Assembly: GCF_001583695.1 (NCBI RefSeq)
Contig: NZ_LOBC01000010.1
Coordinates: 1-64,000, forward strand
DNA length: 64,000 nucleotides
Reading direction: 5' to 3'
Origin: Bacillus wiedmannii
GTDB taxonomy: Bacteria; Bacillota; Bacilli; Bacillales; Bacillaceae_G
Shown here piece by piece: positions 53,357 through 62,332 of this stretch. Under the pieces are notes generated by a model. The model was given only the letters and a program-made list of their open reading frames with translations, had not been told where the DNA came from and searched no databases. The translations under genes and the position numbers were made by a program. Positions within the stretch are counted from its first letter, which is position 1. Every line of letters starts with the position of its first letter.

Positions 53357-53950
53357 TTAAAGAGCACTATTTTTTATCCATCCGGATTTACTCAATACAT
53401 AATGATTATAAATTTGGTTTTCTATCATCTGTTGACCCAAATAAGTAAACCCGCATTTTTCAATAACTTTATTTGATGGCACATTTTTAATTAAAGCAAT
53501 TGCGTTAAGGACATCCACATTTGTATTTTCAAATAAATAACCGATCAAGCCTTTTGTCGCTTGCGTTGCATAACCATTATTATGATATTCACTTGAAACA
53601 GCATACATAATTTCTCTGTTCGGTGCAGGGAGTTCAACTTTCATGCCTGTGCAGCACCATCCAATAAATTCATTTGTGGTTTTCTTAAATATTCCTAGTC
53701 TTAATATGTGATCATCTATGTTAGTCGTAGTTCTCACTGCATTAAGAAACGCTTTATTTTCAGGTATTTCATAATTTACAACCCAATTAACCCTTTGTTC
53801 TTTCGTTGATTTCCAGTCTGGTAAAAACTTTTCTATTTCCGGTTGATTTGCTATTTTATAAATACTCTCTGCATCTTTGACCGTAAACTCTTGTAGGTAT
53901 ATATCACCACAATCTATTCTAAATAACTTAGTCAAACTCTCTTCTCCCAT
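53357..53950 (-). CDS. GNAT acetyltransferase, RimJ/RimL-like
   Basis: This 197-residue acetyltransferase has the pattern of RimL-type enzymes: IYLQEFTVKDAESIYKI near the N-terminus, EIMYAVSSEYHNNGYATQAT with the acetyl-CoA loop near 130-140, and VPSNKVIEKCGFTYLG near the C-terminus. It may acetylate ribosomal-protein N-termini, or an antibiotic. GGGGGA lies before the ATG. Its start is only 21 bases from the stop of the ABC-F gene upstream, so it is controlled by the same leader and may assist in drug defence. Confidence 0.85.
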   Translation of the reverse strand: MGEESLTKLFRIDCGDIYLQEFTVKDAESIYKIANQPEIEKFLPDWKSTKEQRVNWVVNYEIPENKAFLNAVRTTTNIDDHILRLGIFKKTTNEFIGWCCTGMKVELPAPNREIMYAVSSEYHNNGYATQATKGLIGYLFENTNVDVLNAIALIKNVPSNKVIEKCGFTYLGQQMIENQIYNHYVLSKSGWIKNSAL

Positions 53951-53970
53951 CTTAATCCCCCTTCCTTACG

Positions 53971-55599
53971 TTAAAGCGCCTTAATCTGCTTCGTAAGTTC
54001 CATAAACCGTTCATCTAGTTCTTTATATTCTTTGTCTTTAGAAGTTAAAAAGCTTAATTTCCCTAATACTTCTTGTCTTTCTGTTTCTAACGTTAAACGT
54101 AGCTCTTCAATTTCATCCCTTGTTTTCGTAGGTTCTTCTAGCTGTTTTTGTATCGTATTGTTTAAAAACACGAGTTTTGTGTTAGTTGTTTTCTCCAGAA
54201 AATATCGATCGTGAGAAACGATAACGAGTGTTCCATTATACTCAGCTAATGTATTTTCAAGCTGTTCACGCGAAGGTAGATCAAGGTGATTCGTCGGTTC
54301 ATCTAAAATAAGTACATCTTTTTCATCTAAAATATAAGCCATGAGCTTACATTTCACTCGTTCCCCCATACTCATATATTCAATCGGCTCTTTCCATTGG
54401 GAAGATTCAAATCCTAAATGTTTCATTAAATTTTGGACTTTTCCTCGTTCTTCAAATGTCTCTTTATAAAATAAATCTTCTGGTGTTTTATCAAGTGGTA
54501 AATCAAATACTTCTTGTGTTAAATAACCGATGTTTGCTGAAGGTGAAATCCATACTTCTCCTTCAACAGTTTCTGTTCCCATAATCATCTTCAGTAATGT
54601 TGTTTTCCCGCTACCGTTTGGTCCAATAATCGCAATCTTCTCACCGTGCTGAATTGTAAAATTAACGTTTTTAAATAATGTTCGGCTATTAAATTCTTTC
54701 CGCAATTGTTTTACTTCTAAGAAACGTTTTCCTACTTTTTTACTCGCTTGAATAGTAAATTCAACTGAATAATCCTCTTTCACACGTTCTACTTTCGTTT
54801 TCTCCAGCTCTTTTTCAAGACGCTTTCGTTTCGATTTAACTTGCGCGTCCATTCGCTTCGCCTTTACACGATAAAATTCTTTCACTCCTTCTTGTTTTGT
54901 AGACTGCGCATGTGCCTTTTGTGACCATGAACTTAATTCTTTTATATGAGTTTCTACTTGTTCTATCTTCTTTTGTTGTTTTTCATATTCACGCTGCTGC
55001 GTCATTCTTTTCTGCTCACGTGCTTTCATATAACTCGTATAATTACCACTATGATCAATTAATTTCTTATCCTCAATTGACCATATTCTTGTTGCGATAA
55101 CATCTAAAAAGTATCGATCATGCGATACGACGAGAACTGTACCTTTCATGTTTTTTATTTGTTTAATTAGAAATTCCGTACTCATCTCATCTAGATGATT
55201 TGTCGGTTCGTCTAATATTAGGACATTAGGATTTCCGGCAAATCCTTTTGCTAATCGAACTTTTAGCTTTTCACCACCACTTAAAGTTAGAAAATCGTTC
55301 GTTGGCACGCCCCATTTTGCAAGGAGTTCCGCTTCTTTTGCAATTATATCCTTACTAACAAATGATTCTTTTTCTTGTTCAACATATGCTCTTGTCACAT
55401 TCATTTGCATCCATTCAACAGTACCTTTTGATGGTTCAATTTTCCCATTTATTAATTGAAGTAACGTTGATTTACCAGCCCCGTTTTTACCAATTAACCC
55501 GATAACATCCCCTTGTCTTACTGTCACATTCATTTTCTCTAACAAAGTGTTTTCCTTTATTTCAACATAAACATCATTTAATTTTAATAGTTCTTTCAT
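53971..55599 (-). CDS. ABC-F ribosomal protection protein (VmlR-like)
   Basis: This 542-residue protein has two ABC domains and no membrane span. Walker A sites are GKNGAGKST and GPNGSGKTT, signatures LSGGEKLKV and MSMGERVKC, and Walker B segments VLILDEP in both. A charged linker between them (about 190-290, rich in Lys/Glu/Gln) is the interdomain arm that reaches the drug site, and a C-terminal coiled extension follows. Such proteins dislodge lincosamides, streptogramin A or pleuromutilins from the ribosome. The ATG at 55599 has AAAGGGA in front. A longer frame to 55686 runs through the leader terminator and is rejected. Confidence 0.9.
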   Translation of the reverse strand: MKELLKLNDVYVEIKENTLLEKMNVTVRQGDVIGLIGKNGAGKSTLLQLINGKIEPSKGTVEWMQMNVTRAYVEQEKESFVSKDIIAKEAELLAKWGVPTNDFLTLSGGEKLKVRLAKGFAGNPNVLILDEPTNHLDEMSTEFLIKQIKNMKGTVLVVSHDRYFLDVIATRIWSIEDKKLIDHSGNYTSYMKAREQKRMTQQREYEKQQKKIEQVETHIKELSSWSQKAHAQSTKQEGVKEFYRVKAKRMDAQVKSKRKRLEKELEKTKVERVKEDYSVEFTIQASKKVGKRFLEVKQLRKEFNSRTLFKNVNFTIQHGEKIAIIGPNGSGKTTLLKMIMGTETVEGEVWISPSANIGYLTQEVFDLPLDKTPEDLFYKETFEERGKVQNLMKHLGFESSQWKEPIEYMSMGERVKCKLMAYILDEKDVLILDEPTNHLDLPSREQLENTLAEYNGTLVIVSHDRYFLEKTTNTKLVFLNNTIQKQLEEPTKTRDEIEELRLTLETERQEVLGKLSFLTSKDKEYKELDERFMELTKQIKAL

Positions 55600-55629
55600 A
55601 ATACCGATCCCTTTCATTAAGGGGAGAAT

Positions 55630-55818
55630 AAAAAAATCCTCCCAAATAAATTTGGCAGGATTAGTCGTTAAAATATTTATACCCAAATAAGCTATTGCGC
55701 AACATAAATAGCAATACCGTTGTATGGAAATTGGGCAGACTAATCCTATTTTTTATAAATTGAAATTTATTGAATTTCAACATTTAAAAATAAGATTAGT
55801 TAATCATCGTCCACCCAT
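55630..55818 (-). promoter_or_regulatory. leader-peptide attenuator of the ABC-F operon
   Basis: The minus strand holds a short MGGR frame (55818-55804) whose TGA overlaps the ATG of a Met-Ile-Asn-stop frame (55807-55796). Arm 1 (55802-55787) pairs with arm 2 (55756-55738), and a terminator AATCCT...AGGATT plus seven Ts lies at 55663-55630. Arm 2 AGGATTAGTC can alternatively pair exactly with GACTAATCCT at the terminator's 5' side. Ribosome stalling on the leader would therefore allow read-through. Confidence 0.78.
55796..55807 (-). CDS. leader peptide Met-Ile-Asn-stop
   Basis: ATG ATT AAC TAA, with an ATGA overlap to a preceding MGGR frame and a GGGTGG site. The stop lies within attenuator arm 1. 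It is the same tripeptide as at 32349-32360, using a different Ile codon. Confidence 0.5.
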   Translation of the reverse strand: MIN

Positions 55819-56118
55819 CATTCCTTTCCGTCGTTAGTAACCATATTGTACCATGATAGTACTGTATGAGTAAATGCAATTATATGTGCTATTATTATGA
55901 TTGCTTTCTTCTAGGTCTATTTATCATTTCTTAGCTTTAAATTGAACAAGCATACTTTACATTTGCTATACTACTTTTCCTTTAGATTTCCCTAGTAATA
56001 AACTTTTAAACACCCCCTCTTATATAATTTTTATATAACTGTATGATTAATTTTATATTATACATACTACATTTCAGTTTTTATAATAAAGTTATCATTT
56101 TTAAGGAGGGATTCTACA
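55819..56118. other. intergenic region between divergent ABC-F and aldo/keto reductase units
   Basis: AT-rich DNA that presumably holds both promoters. No clear operator, repeat or frame was seen. Confidence 0.45.
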
Positions 56119-57108
56119 ATGGAATATAGCAAACTCGGAAACAGTGGATTAACAGTAAGTAAGATTGCATATGGTAACTGGATAAATCATGGTGGAAAAG
56201 TAAATGAAGATATTGCAAATGAATGTGTGAAAGCCGCATTAGATGTTGGAATTACAACGTTCGATACTGCAGATGTTTATTCAGACACTATTGCTGAGGA
56301 AGTGCTTGGCCGCTCTTTGAAAGGTATACGCCGAGAAAGTATAGAACTTTGTACAAAAGTATGTCATCCGACCGGACCTGGAAAAAATGATCGAGGTTTA
56401 TCACGAAAACATATTATAGAAAATTGTAATGCATCGTTACAACGGCTACATACAGACTACATTGATGTCTATTATGCACATCGATTCGATACAACAACAC
56501 CTCTGGAAGAAACAATGTTAGCTTTCTCAGATCTTGTAAGACAAGGGAAAGTCCTTTATTTAGGCGTAAGTGAATGGACATCGGAGCAAATCACACGCGG
56601 TGCAGCACTTGCACGAGAATTGAAAATCCCTCTTATTGCTAGCCAACCTCAATATTCGATGTTGTGGCGAGTTATAGAAACTGATGTGATTCCAACATGT
56701 CAACGTGAAGGACTTGGCCAAATTGTTTGGTCTCCCCTCGCACAAGGTATTCTCACTGGAAAATATCAACCAGGTAAACCACTCCCCGCCCAATCACGTG
56801 CTAATTCAGATGCAGGAAAACCCTTTTTCAACAAACTCGTGCAACGTTGGATGAGTGATGATGTGCTTACCGCTATCCAGGAAATTAAACCTATCGCACA
56901 AGAAATTAACCTTACCTTATCTCAACTCGCAGTTGCTTGGGTATTACAAAATCCAGCTGTTTCCTCTGCAATTATTGGCGCTTCAGATCCAGAGCAAATA
57001 AGAGAAAATGTGATTGCTTCTAGTGTTACATTGTCACCTGAAATTATGGGTCAGATTGATAGTGTACTAACAGGTTTTGCTGAGTATGATCCTAGCAAAA
57101 CAGGTTGA
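56119..57108 (+). CDS. aldo/keto reductase
   Basis: This 329-residue (alpha/beta)8-barrel enzyme has the catalytic tetrad Asp49, Tyr54 (TTFDTADVY), Lys80 (ELCTK) and His in YYAHRFD, with the NADPH-binding C-terminal IIGASDPEQIREN. The layout follows the Kv-beta / general stress AKR group, which reduces aldehydes with NADPH. The substrate is unknown. AAGGAGGGA precedes the ATG. The convergent LysR gene lies beyond the terminator, so co-control cannot be inferred. Confidence 0.9.
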   Translation: MEYSKLGNSGLTVSKIAYGNWINHGGKVNEDIANECVKAALDVGITTFDTADVYSDTIAEEVLGRSLKGIRRESIELCTKVCHPTGPGKNDRGLSRKHIIENCNASLQRLHTDYIDVYYAHRFDTTTPLEETMLAFSDLVRQGKVLYLGVSEWTSEQITRGAALARELKIPLIASQPQYSMLWRVIETDVIPTCQREGLGQIVWSPLAQGILTGKYQPGKPLPAQSRANSDAGKPFFNKLVQRWMSDDVLTAIQEIKPIAQEINLTLSQLAVAWVLQNPAVSSAIIGASDPEQIRENVIASSVTLSPEIMGQIDSVLTGFAEYDPSKTG

Positions 57109-57164
57109 AACATGAGTGAGCTTTACCTATAATGAAGCTTACCTTTCCAAATCCCCCACTGCCC

Positions 57165-57190
57165 ATCCTATGAAGATGGGCTTTTATCTT
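57165..57190 (+). terminator. intrinsic terminator after the aldo/keto reductase gene
   Basis: GCCCATC pairs with GATGGGC around CTATGAA, followed by TTTTATCTTTT on the plus strand. Confidence 0.75.
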
Positions 57191-58083
57191 TTAAGTTCAC
57201 ATTGTGAAGTCAAATAAACCTCTCTAACTACCGTTAAGAAGTTTTCTAACACTACAGACTTTTCATCTTGCCTCCATCCGGCATATAAATTTATTATTGG
57301 TGTGTTCTCTTGAATTTCTTTATATATAACTCCCGATTTTTTATAACTTTCCACAGATGATGGAACGACAGAAATCCCCATACCTGCTGCAACTAAATTC
57401 ACAATCGTTTGCATTTGAATTGCTTCTTGAACAATATTTAAACTTACTCCATGCTCCCAAAAGTAACTAATAATTAAATCATAAAAGTTAGTACCGAAAT
57501 GACGAGGAAATAAAACAAATGGTTCATCTACTAGTTCTTTAATAGAAATATTAGGTAACGAAACTAATGCGTGATTTTCATGTAAAACCAATTTTAAACG
57601 TTCTTTAGAACAAACTTCGGAAGACAATATTTCATTATTCTGCTTAGAACGAATAAATCCAATGTGAATTTGTTTTTCATAGAGTGCTTTTATTTGCTGG
57701 TCTGTTGTCATCTCGCGTAATATAAGCTGAATTTTAGGAAACCGTTCTCGAAAGGTTTTTAATATGTCTATAACTGTTTCTGTAGAATCGACAAAACCGA
57801 TGATTAAACGCCCGATCTTCCCTTCATCCGCGAGCTGTGTTTCTTTAATGGTTCTATCTACTTGAAGTAACGTTTGTCGCGCACCTTCTAAAAAGATTTT
57901 CCCCGCATCGGTAAGTTCAACCATCCTTTTTGTCCTGTGAAGAAGTTGAACACCTAATTCTTCTTCCAACTTTCGAATTTCTTGACTTAAAGGCGGTTGC
58001 GCCATCATAAGACGTTCTGCCGCACGACTAAAGTTTAATTCTTCCGCCACTGCTATGAAATATTTCATTTTACGAATATCCAT
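57184..58083 (-). CDS. LysR family transcriptional regulator
   Basis: This 299-residue protein has an N-terminal winged helix (MKYFIAVAEELNFSRAAERL, QPPLSQEIRKLEEELG) and a periplasmic-binding-like effector domain from about residue 90. It is of the CatR/BenM-like type. The effector is unknown. The ATG at 58083 is chosen because AGGGGGA lies just upstream; the ATG at 58113 has none. It could regulate the divergent DUF6518 gene (368 bases away) or itself. Confidence 0.88.
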   Translation of the reverse strand: MDIRKMKYFIAVAEELNFSRAAERLMMAQPPLSQEIRKLEEELGVQLLHRTKRMVELTDAGKIFLEGARQTLLQVDRTIKETQLADEGKIGRLIIGFVDSTETVIDILKTFRERFPKIQLILREMTTDQQIKALYEKQIHIGFIRSKQNNEILSSEVCSKERLKLVLHENHALVSLPNISIKELVDEPFVLFPRHFGTNFYDLIISYFWEHGVSLNIVQEAIQMQTIVNLVAAGMGISVVPSSVESYKKSGVIYKEIQENTPIINLYAGWRQDEKSVVLENFLTVVREVYLTSQCELKR

Positions 58084-58451
58084 TACAATCCCCCTAACAT
58101 TCACAACTAGCAAAAAAATCCCTCCTTCTAATAAATTATTAATAAAAACAGGAGGAAACTATATCAATCCCTTTTCGTTTCTTATTTATCATAAATCATT
58201 TCATGAAAATACGAGAGATTTATACTAAGTTGAATTACATGTTTTGGGCAATTTCATTACTTGCATATATTATTTGATTTACTATTTGGTTGAGTAACGA
58301 GTACTTGATATTTTATTCACCCAATTATAAAAATAAAATGTTATTCGTTACCCAACAATAACTTATTGTTTTTCAATAAATTTTTATTGATTACTCCCCT
58401 ACAATAAGCTATTATATGTTTGTAGAAAATATTAATCTAAGGATTGATTTT
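58084..58451. other. intergenic region with an imperfect inverted repeat
   Basis: TTGGTTGAGTAACGA at 58286-58300 is nearly the inverse complement of TCGTTACCCAACAA at 58345-58358. The repeat sits between the LysR gene and the DUF6518 gene, so it may be a LysR-type or other operator. No frame was seen. Confidence 0.45.
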
Positions 58452-59078
58452 ATGGACAGGACATTAAAAATCACAAAGTTAAATATGTTTTTAAGGATTT
58501 TTCTCATCCCGATTATAGTAGGGATAATTGTTGGTATACTAACTAAATTAGGGCAAGGTATACTTCCAGGACATTGGAATTCATTAGCTAATCTAGGAAG
58601 TGTTTGGTTAGTTCCATCCTTTTTTGTGGCTAGCTTTAGTTATTCTAAGCGTACAGCTATACTTTCTGGTATCCTTGCACTACTCGGTATGGTATTAGGC
58701 TACTATGGTTATGCAATTGTTATTAAAAATGTAGCTCACTCTATTTATTTTATATCTGTATGGATTGTATGTGCATTTATAGGAGGAACTATCTTTGGAA
58801 TTGCAGGTTTTCTATGGAAAGATACTACAAATCCACTTCATAAATTCGGAAGTGCGCTTATTAGTGGAGTTTTTGTAACGGATGGACTTCACATTCTTTT
58901 AAATTTTGAAGACTACAGTCACATGTTACCTGTTGGATATACCGAAGTGATAGTCGGAATTATCTTGATTCTTGTATTAGAACGCTCTAATGCTAATCGA
59001 ATTTCTTCTTTCTTAATGATGGTTCCTATCATTATTTTAGGATTAATTGGATATACATTATTAAGTTTGTTTACTTAA
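58452..59078 (+). CDS. DUF6518-like membrane protein
   Basis: This 208-residue protein has six hydrophobic spans and a GxxGxL-rich first span (VGILTKLGQGILPGHWNSLANL). The arrangement and length fit DUF6518, a family of unknown function. The ATG at 58452 has AAGGA 9 bases upstream; an ATG at 58416 lies in a weaker context. It is transcribed away from the LysR gene. Confidence 0.75.
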   Translation: MDRTLKITKLNMFLRIFLIPIIVGIIVGILTKLGQGILPGHWNSLANLGSVWLVPSFFVASFSYSKRTAILSGILALLGMVLGYYGYAIVIKNVAHSIYFISVWIVCAFIGGTIFGIAGFLWKDTTNPLHKFGSALISGVFVTDGLHILLNFEDYSHMLPVGYTEVIVGIILILVLERSNANRISSFLMMVPIIILGLIGYTLLSLFT

Positions 59079-59192
59079 TTACAATACTGTATCATGAAAA
59101 AACAAAAGACTAATTCTATTATAATCCACAAAACATATCACGAATCGAACATTATACTTATTAATGTTGATACACTTATTCATAGGATGAAT

Positions 59193-59231
59193 TCATGAAG
59201 CTATCTCTTTCAAAGGGGTGGCTTTTTTCTT
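59193..59231 (+). terminator. intrinsic terminator after DUF6518
   Basis: AAGCTATCTC pairs with GGGGTGGCTT through several G-T pairs, then TTTTTTC. It lies about 115 bases past the stop. Confidence 0.6.
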
Positions 59232-59348
59232 ACAAAAACTATTTATCAGCTTTTTATTAAATACTTCTAATTTAACAAGCGTATTTATTAGCGTGTCATT
59301 ATACATACTAAGATTACCTTTTACCATTTCATATAATCGCTATAAAGT

Positions 59349-59386
59349 GAAACTTTAATCAGCGGGGGGGGTCTTACTGCCCATTA
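59349..59386 (+). repeat. dispersed intergenic repeat, short copy
   Basis: GAAACTTTAATCA, then eight Gs and TTACTGCCCATTAA. It shares both ends with 45586-45662. Confidence 0.5.
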
Positions 59387-59395
59387 AAGCGGGAT

Positions 59396-59435
59396 AAAAT
59401 AAGGCTAAAAAACTTATCTCCAAAGTTCTTTAGCC
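59396..59435 (-). terminator. intrinsic terminator after the BceS-like kinase gene
   Basis: GGCTAAAGAACTT pairs with AAGTTTTTTAGCC on the minus strand and TTATTTTAT follows. Confidence 0.65.
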
Positions 59436-59447
59436 CTGATCACTTAT

Positions 59448-60431
59448 TTACACATTAAAAAATATAATTCGTACAACGGTAGCTTTACCAACTTCTGAAT
59501 GGATTTCTACACTATGTCCTAATTGTTTCGTAATTTCATATACAAGATATAGCCCCATTCCAGTTGATTCTTTAAAATCTCTGCCATTTTCCCCTGTAAA
59601 GAAAGGTTTAAATACTCTAGGTAAATCTTGCTTCGGTATCCCTACGCCATAATCGGTGATTTCAAGTATAACGTTATTATCTTCCTTACAAGCTTTCACT
59701 TTAATCTTCTCTCGACTACCAGATGAATATTTAATCGCATTCGATAGTATTTGTCCAATTAAAAATTGTAGCCATTTTGCATCACTTTCTACAATAATGT
59801 CCTTATCAATTTTAAGCTCTGGATATACAAAATTCCGGATAAAAAAGCGTTTATGTTCATGTACAGAATCATTCACTATTTTATGTAGCTGTACTTTTTC
59901 GACATAAAAATCTTGTGTAAATGCTTCTAAACGTGCGACATACAAAGCCATCTCTAACCCTTTTTTCAATCTATCTGTTTCCTCATTTATACTTTCAAAA
60001 CGTGGGTCGACTTCATCTTGTGTAATTAATTCTATTACAGATAAAGGTGTTTTCATTTGATGTATCCACTGATTCATAAAAGTTAAATGATCATTATTTT
60101 TTCTCTCTTGTATTTGCAGCTGGTTTTGATAATGTCGATATTGCACCTCAAGTAGCTCTTGAAGCATAGTAGATAAAACTGCAAAATCTGATTTTTGAAC
60201 AGAATCATCCAAAGAATGCAACGGATTTGCTAATCTTTCATAGAAGGTACGATGAGTAAAGTAACGAAACACTAAATAACCTACCATAAAAAAGACACCT
60301 AAAAACATTGCATATAATGCCGTTGCAATATGATTATGCCCATCAAACCAATATACAAGAAATATGGCTAGTAACTGGATTACTGTAAAACAAATAAGTG
60401 GTATATGATCACGAATAAATAATTTTATCAT
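59448..60431 (-). CDS. intramembrane-sensing histidine kinase, BceS-like
   Basis: This 327-residue kinase has two closely spaced N-terminal spans with almost no extracellular loop (about 12-30 and 35-55), the hallmark of BceS-type sensors that read the state of a partner ABC transporter. HisKA follows with His124 in WIHQMKTPLSVIE, and HATPase with NAIKYSSGS, DYGVGIP and STGMGLYL. Its start overlaps the regulator stop (ATGA). The partner is probably the BceAB-like transporter at 49450-52129, about 8 kb away, since no other such transporter is in the window. Confidence 0.9.
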   Translation of the reverse strand: MIKLFIRDHIPLICFTVIQLLAIFLVYWFDGHNHIATALYAMFLGVFFMVGYLVFRYFTHRTFYERLANPLHSLDDSVQKSDFAVLSTMLQELLEVQYRHYQNQLQIQERKNNDHLTFMNQWIHQMKTPLSVIELITQDEVDPRFESINEETDRLKKGLEMALYVARLEAFTQDFYVEKVQLHKIVNDSVHEHKRFFIRNFVYPELKIDKDIIVESDAKWLQFLIGQILSNAIKYSSGSREKIKVKACKEDNNVILEITDYGVGIPKQDLPRVFKPFFTGENGRDFKESTGMGLYLVYEITKQLGHSVEIHSEVGKATVVRIIFFNV

Positions 60432-61135
60432 TTCTCCATACCATTATCCCAAGTTATATGTAATCTATAACCGACACTACGAATCGTTTCAATTGCATCT
60501 TCAATCTGTAATGTTTTTAATTTTTTACGCACACGTGTTGTATTTACGCTTAAAGTATTATCATCAACATAAGATTCGCTATCCCATAATTTATTTAATA
60601 GCACTTCTCTACCCACAACACGCGGATAATTTTTCATTAACATCTCTAATAAAATAGCTTCATTTCTTGTTATATCAATCTCTTGATTCTTAAGCTTTAA
60701 TACAAGCCTTTCGGGATATAAACAAAGACCTTGTTGCTCAACCATCCGTTCTTCTACTTTCGGTGCATAATCTCCGTAAGCACGCCTTAAATGACTACGA
60801 ATTTTAGCCATTACAACTTCGTAATGGAATGGCTTTGAAATGAAATCATCGCCACCGTTTTCAAGCGCCATAACTTGATCCATCGTGCCTTCACGAGCCG
60901 AAATAAATAATATCGGACATGTAGAAACTCCGCGAATTTGACGACACCAATAGTACCCATCAAAACTTGGTAAATTAATATCTAATAAAACTAACTCTGG
61001 TTGTTCTTCTAAAAAAATGTTTAATACATTTTGAAAATCCGATACAATAATTCCTTCATACCCGTATTTCGCGACATGTGTTGATAATAGTTCTGCAATT
61101 TTCATATCGTCTTCTACAATCATAATTTTAACCAT
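60428..61135 (-). CDS. OmpR-family response regulator, BceR-like
   Basis: This 235-residue regulator has a receiver domain with Asp52 (LVLLDINLP) and a C-terminal winged helix (NKLWDSESYVDDNTLSVNTTRVRKKL) of OmpR/PhoB type. It receives phosphate from the kinase encoded next to it and would activate a Bce-type ABC transporter promoter. AAAGGAG precedes the ATG at 61135; a longer frame to 61159 has no site. Confidence 0.9.
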   Translation of the reverse strand: MVKIMIVEDDMKIAELLSTHVAKYGYEGIIVSDFQNVLNIFLEEQPELVLLDINLPSFDGYYWCRQIRGVSTCPILFISAREGTMDQVMALENGGDDFISKPFHYEVVMAKIRSHLRRAYGDYAPKVEERMVEQQGLCLYPERLVLKLKNQEIDITRNEAILLEMLMKNYPRVVGREVLLNKLWDSESYVDDNTLSVNTTRVRKKLKTLQIEDAIETIRSVGYRLHITWDNGMEK

Positions 61136-61216
61136 GTGTTTACTCCTTTTTCGATCCACAATCTTATATTCAATTATATAAAATAAATACTACCTGTTTT
61201 TATATCATCCGTAAAT

Positions 61217-61251
61217 CAAAAAAAGGATACTTTTATACAACAGCATCCTTC
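61217..61251 (-). terminator. intrinsic terminator after the amidase gene
   Basis: AAGGAT...ATCCTT arms with a large imperfect loop and seven Ts on the minus strand, 12 bases before the amidase stop. Confidence 0.65.
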
Positions 61252-61262
61252 TTCTATTATTC

Positions 61263-62177
61263 TTATTTAATATGAAATTTACTCAAATTAAAACCTAGCT
61301 TCTCCACATAGTCCATACCTAGTTCCATTCGTGCTGTTTTCAGTGGATCTACAACTTGGCAAACATTTAAATCGCCTGCAGCTGATAATAAAAGTGTTGC
61401 ATCAGCTTTAGACATTTCTAATTCTTCATGTAAAAATGTCACCATATTACGTACAGCGCGATTCGCTGCATCATCTAACAATTTCTCTGAAGCAATCGTC
61501 ATAAGTTTTTCTTTTTGGATCGCCATTGGGAGTGGCCATTTCTTTCCTTTTATATTTTGAATTGTTACAGTTACCTCACCAGCAACCTCTACTCCACTAA
61601 CACCAATTTCACCATCACCCATCGCTGCGTGTAAATCACCTAATGCTAATAGAGCACCAGGAACATTTACAGGTAATAGTAATGTTGTCCCTTCTTTTAT
61701 TTCTTTACAGTCCATATTCCCGCCGTGATCATGCGGTGTGCCACATGAAATACTCTCTTCTTTCGGCGCAGTACCAATAACACCGATCATTGGATTAATC
61801 GGGATTTGTAATTCATTTGAAAACAAAACATGTTCATTATGGATTGGGACCATTTTCACTGTGTTTTCGTTTAGCTCTTCACCCATTACACCAAGATTCG
61901 CCCCTGTAGTTAAAACACCTTGCTCAGCAATTTTAATTTTTTCAATCGTTACGACTAAAATATCACCAGGTTCTGCACCTTTAATATATACAGGTCCAGT
62001 CGCTGGATTAATTCGGTTCCAATCTAATTCTTGAAACGCAACATCTTCAGAATCAATTTGATTTTCAAAGCAATCATATGTTTCAAATATAAGACGACTC
62101 CCAATTTCTACTTCCATACATGGTTTATTTTCTGGTGACATTGCGTAAATGATATGTTCTTTATGGATTCGATACAT
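61263..62177 (-). CDS. acetamidase/formamidase family protein
   Basis: This 304-residue protein has the FmdA_AmdA layout: GPVYIKGAEPGDILVV near 80, then PHDHGGNMDCKEI and LGDLHAAMGDGEIGVSGVE, which carry the metal-binding His and Asp residues and the conserved Glu. The family hydrolyses formamide or acetamide to ammonia and an acid. The specific substrate cannot be told. GAGGAGAG precedes the ATG. Single gene. Confidence 0.9.
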   Translation of the reverse strand: MYRIHKEHIIYAMSPENKPCMEVEIGSRLIFETYDCFENQIDSEDVAFQELDWNRINPATGPVYIKGAEPGDILVVTIEKIKIAEQGVLTTGANLGVMGEELNENTVKMVPIHNEHVLFSNELQIPINPMIGVIGTAPKEESISCGTPHDHGGNMDCKEIKEGTTLLLPVNVPGALLALGDLHAAMGDGEIGVSGVEVAGEVTVTIQNIKGKKWPLPMAIQKEKLMTIASEKLLDDAANRAVRNMVTFLHEELEMSKADATLLLSAAGDLNVCQVVDPLKTARMELGMDYVEKLGFNLSKFHIK

Positions 62178-62332
62178 ATTATCTCTCCTCTTTATATTGG
62201 TCTACAATCACAAATTAGCTTTTTTCATAAAAGCTCCTTTTAATAATTAATGAATTTACATATAGAAAAGCACTTAGCTTATTTTCATACATACACTCTT
62301 TACTATAACAGGTAAAGAAAGGTGGTATCACT

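Larger units (their letters stand above)
59079..59447. other. intergenic region with terminator and a dispersed repeat
   Basis: It contains the DUF6518 terminator (59193-59231), a repeat copy (59349-59386) and the kinase terminator (59396-59435). No gene was recognised. Confidence 0.5.

Noticed and set aside
55600-55686. 29-residue N-terminal extension of the ABC-F protein
   Set aside because: It would translate through the leader terminator hairpin. The internal ATG has a proper ribosome site.
59105-59135. ACTAATTCTATT sequence like arm 1 of the attenuators
   Set aside because: No matching arm 2, no Met-Ile-Asn frame and no gene downstream on the plus strand.
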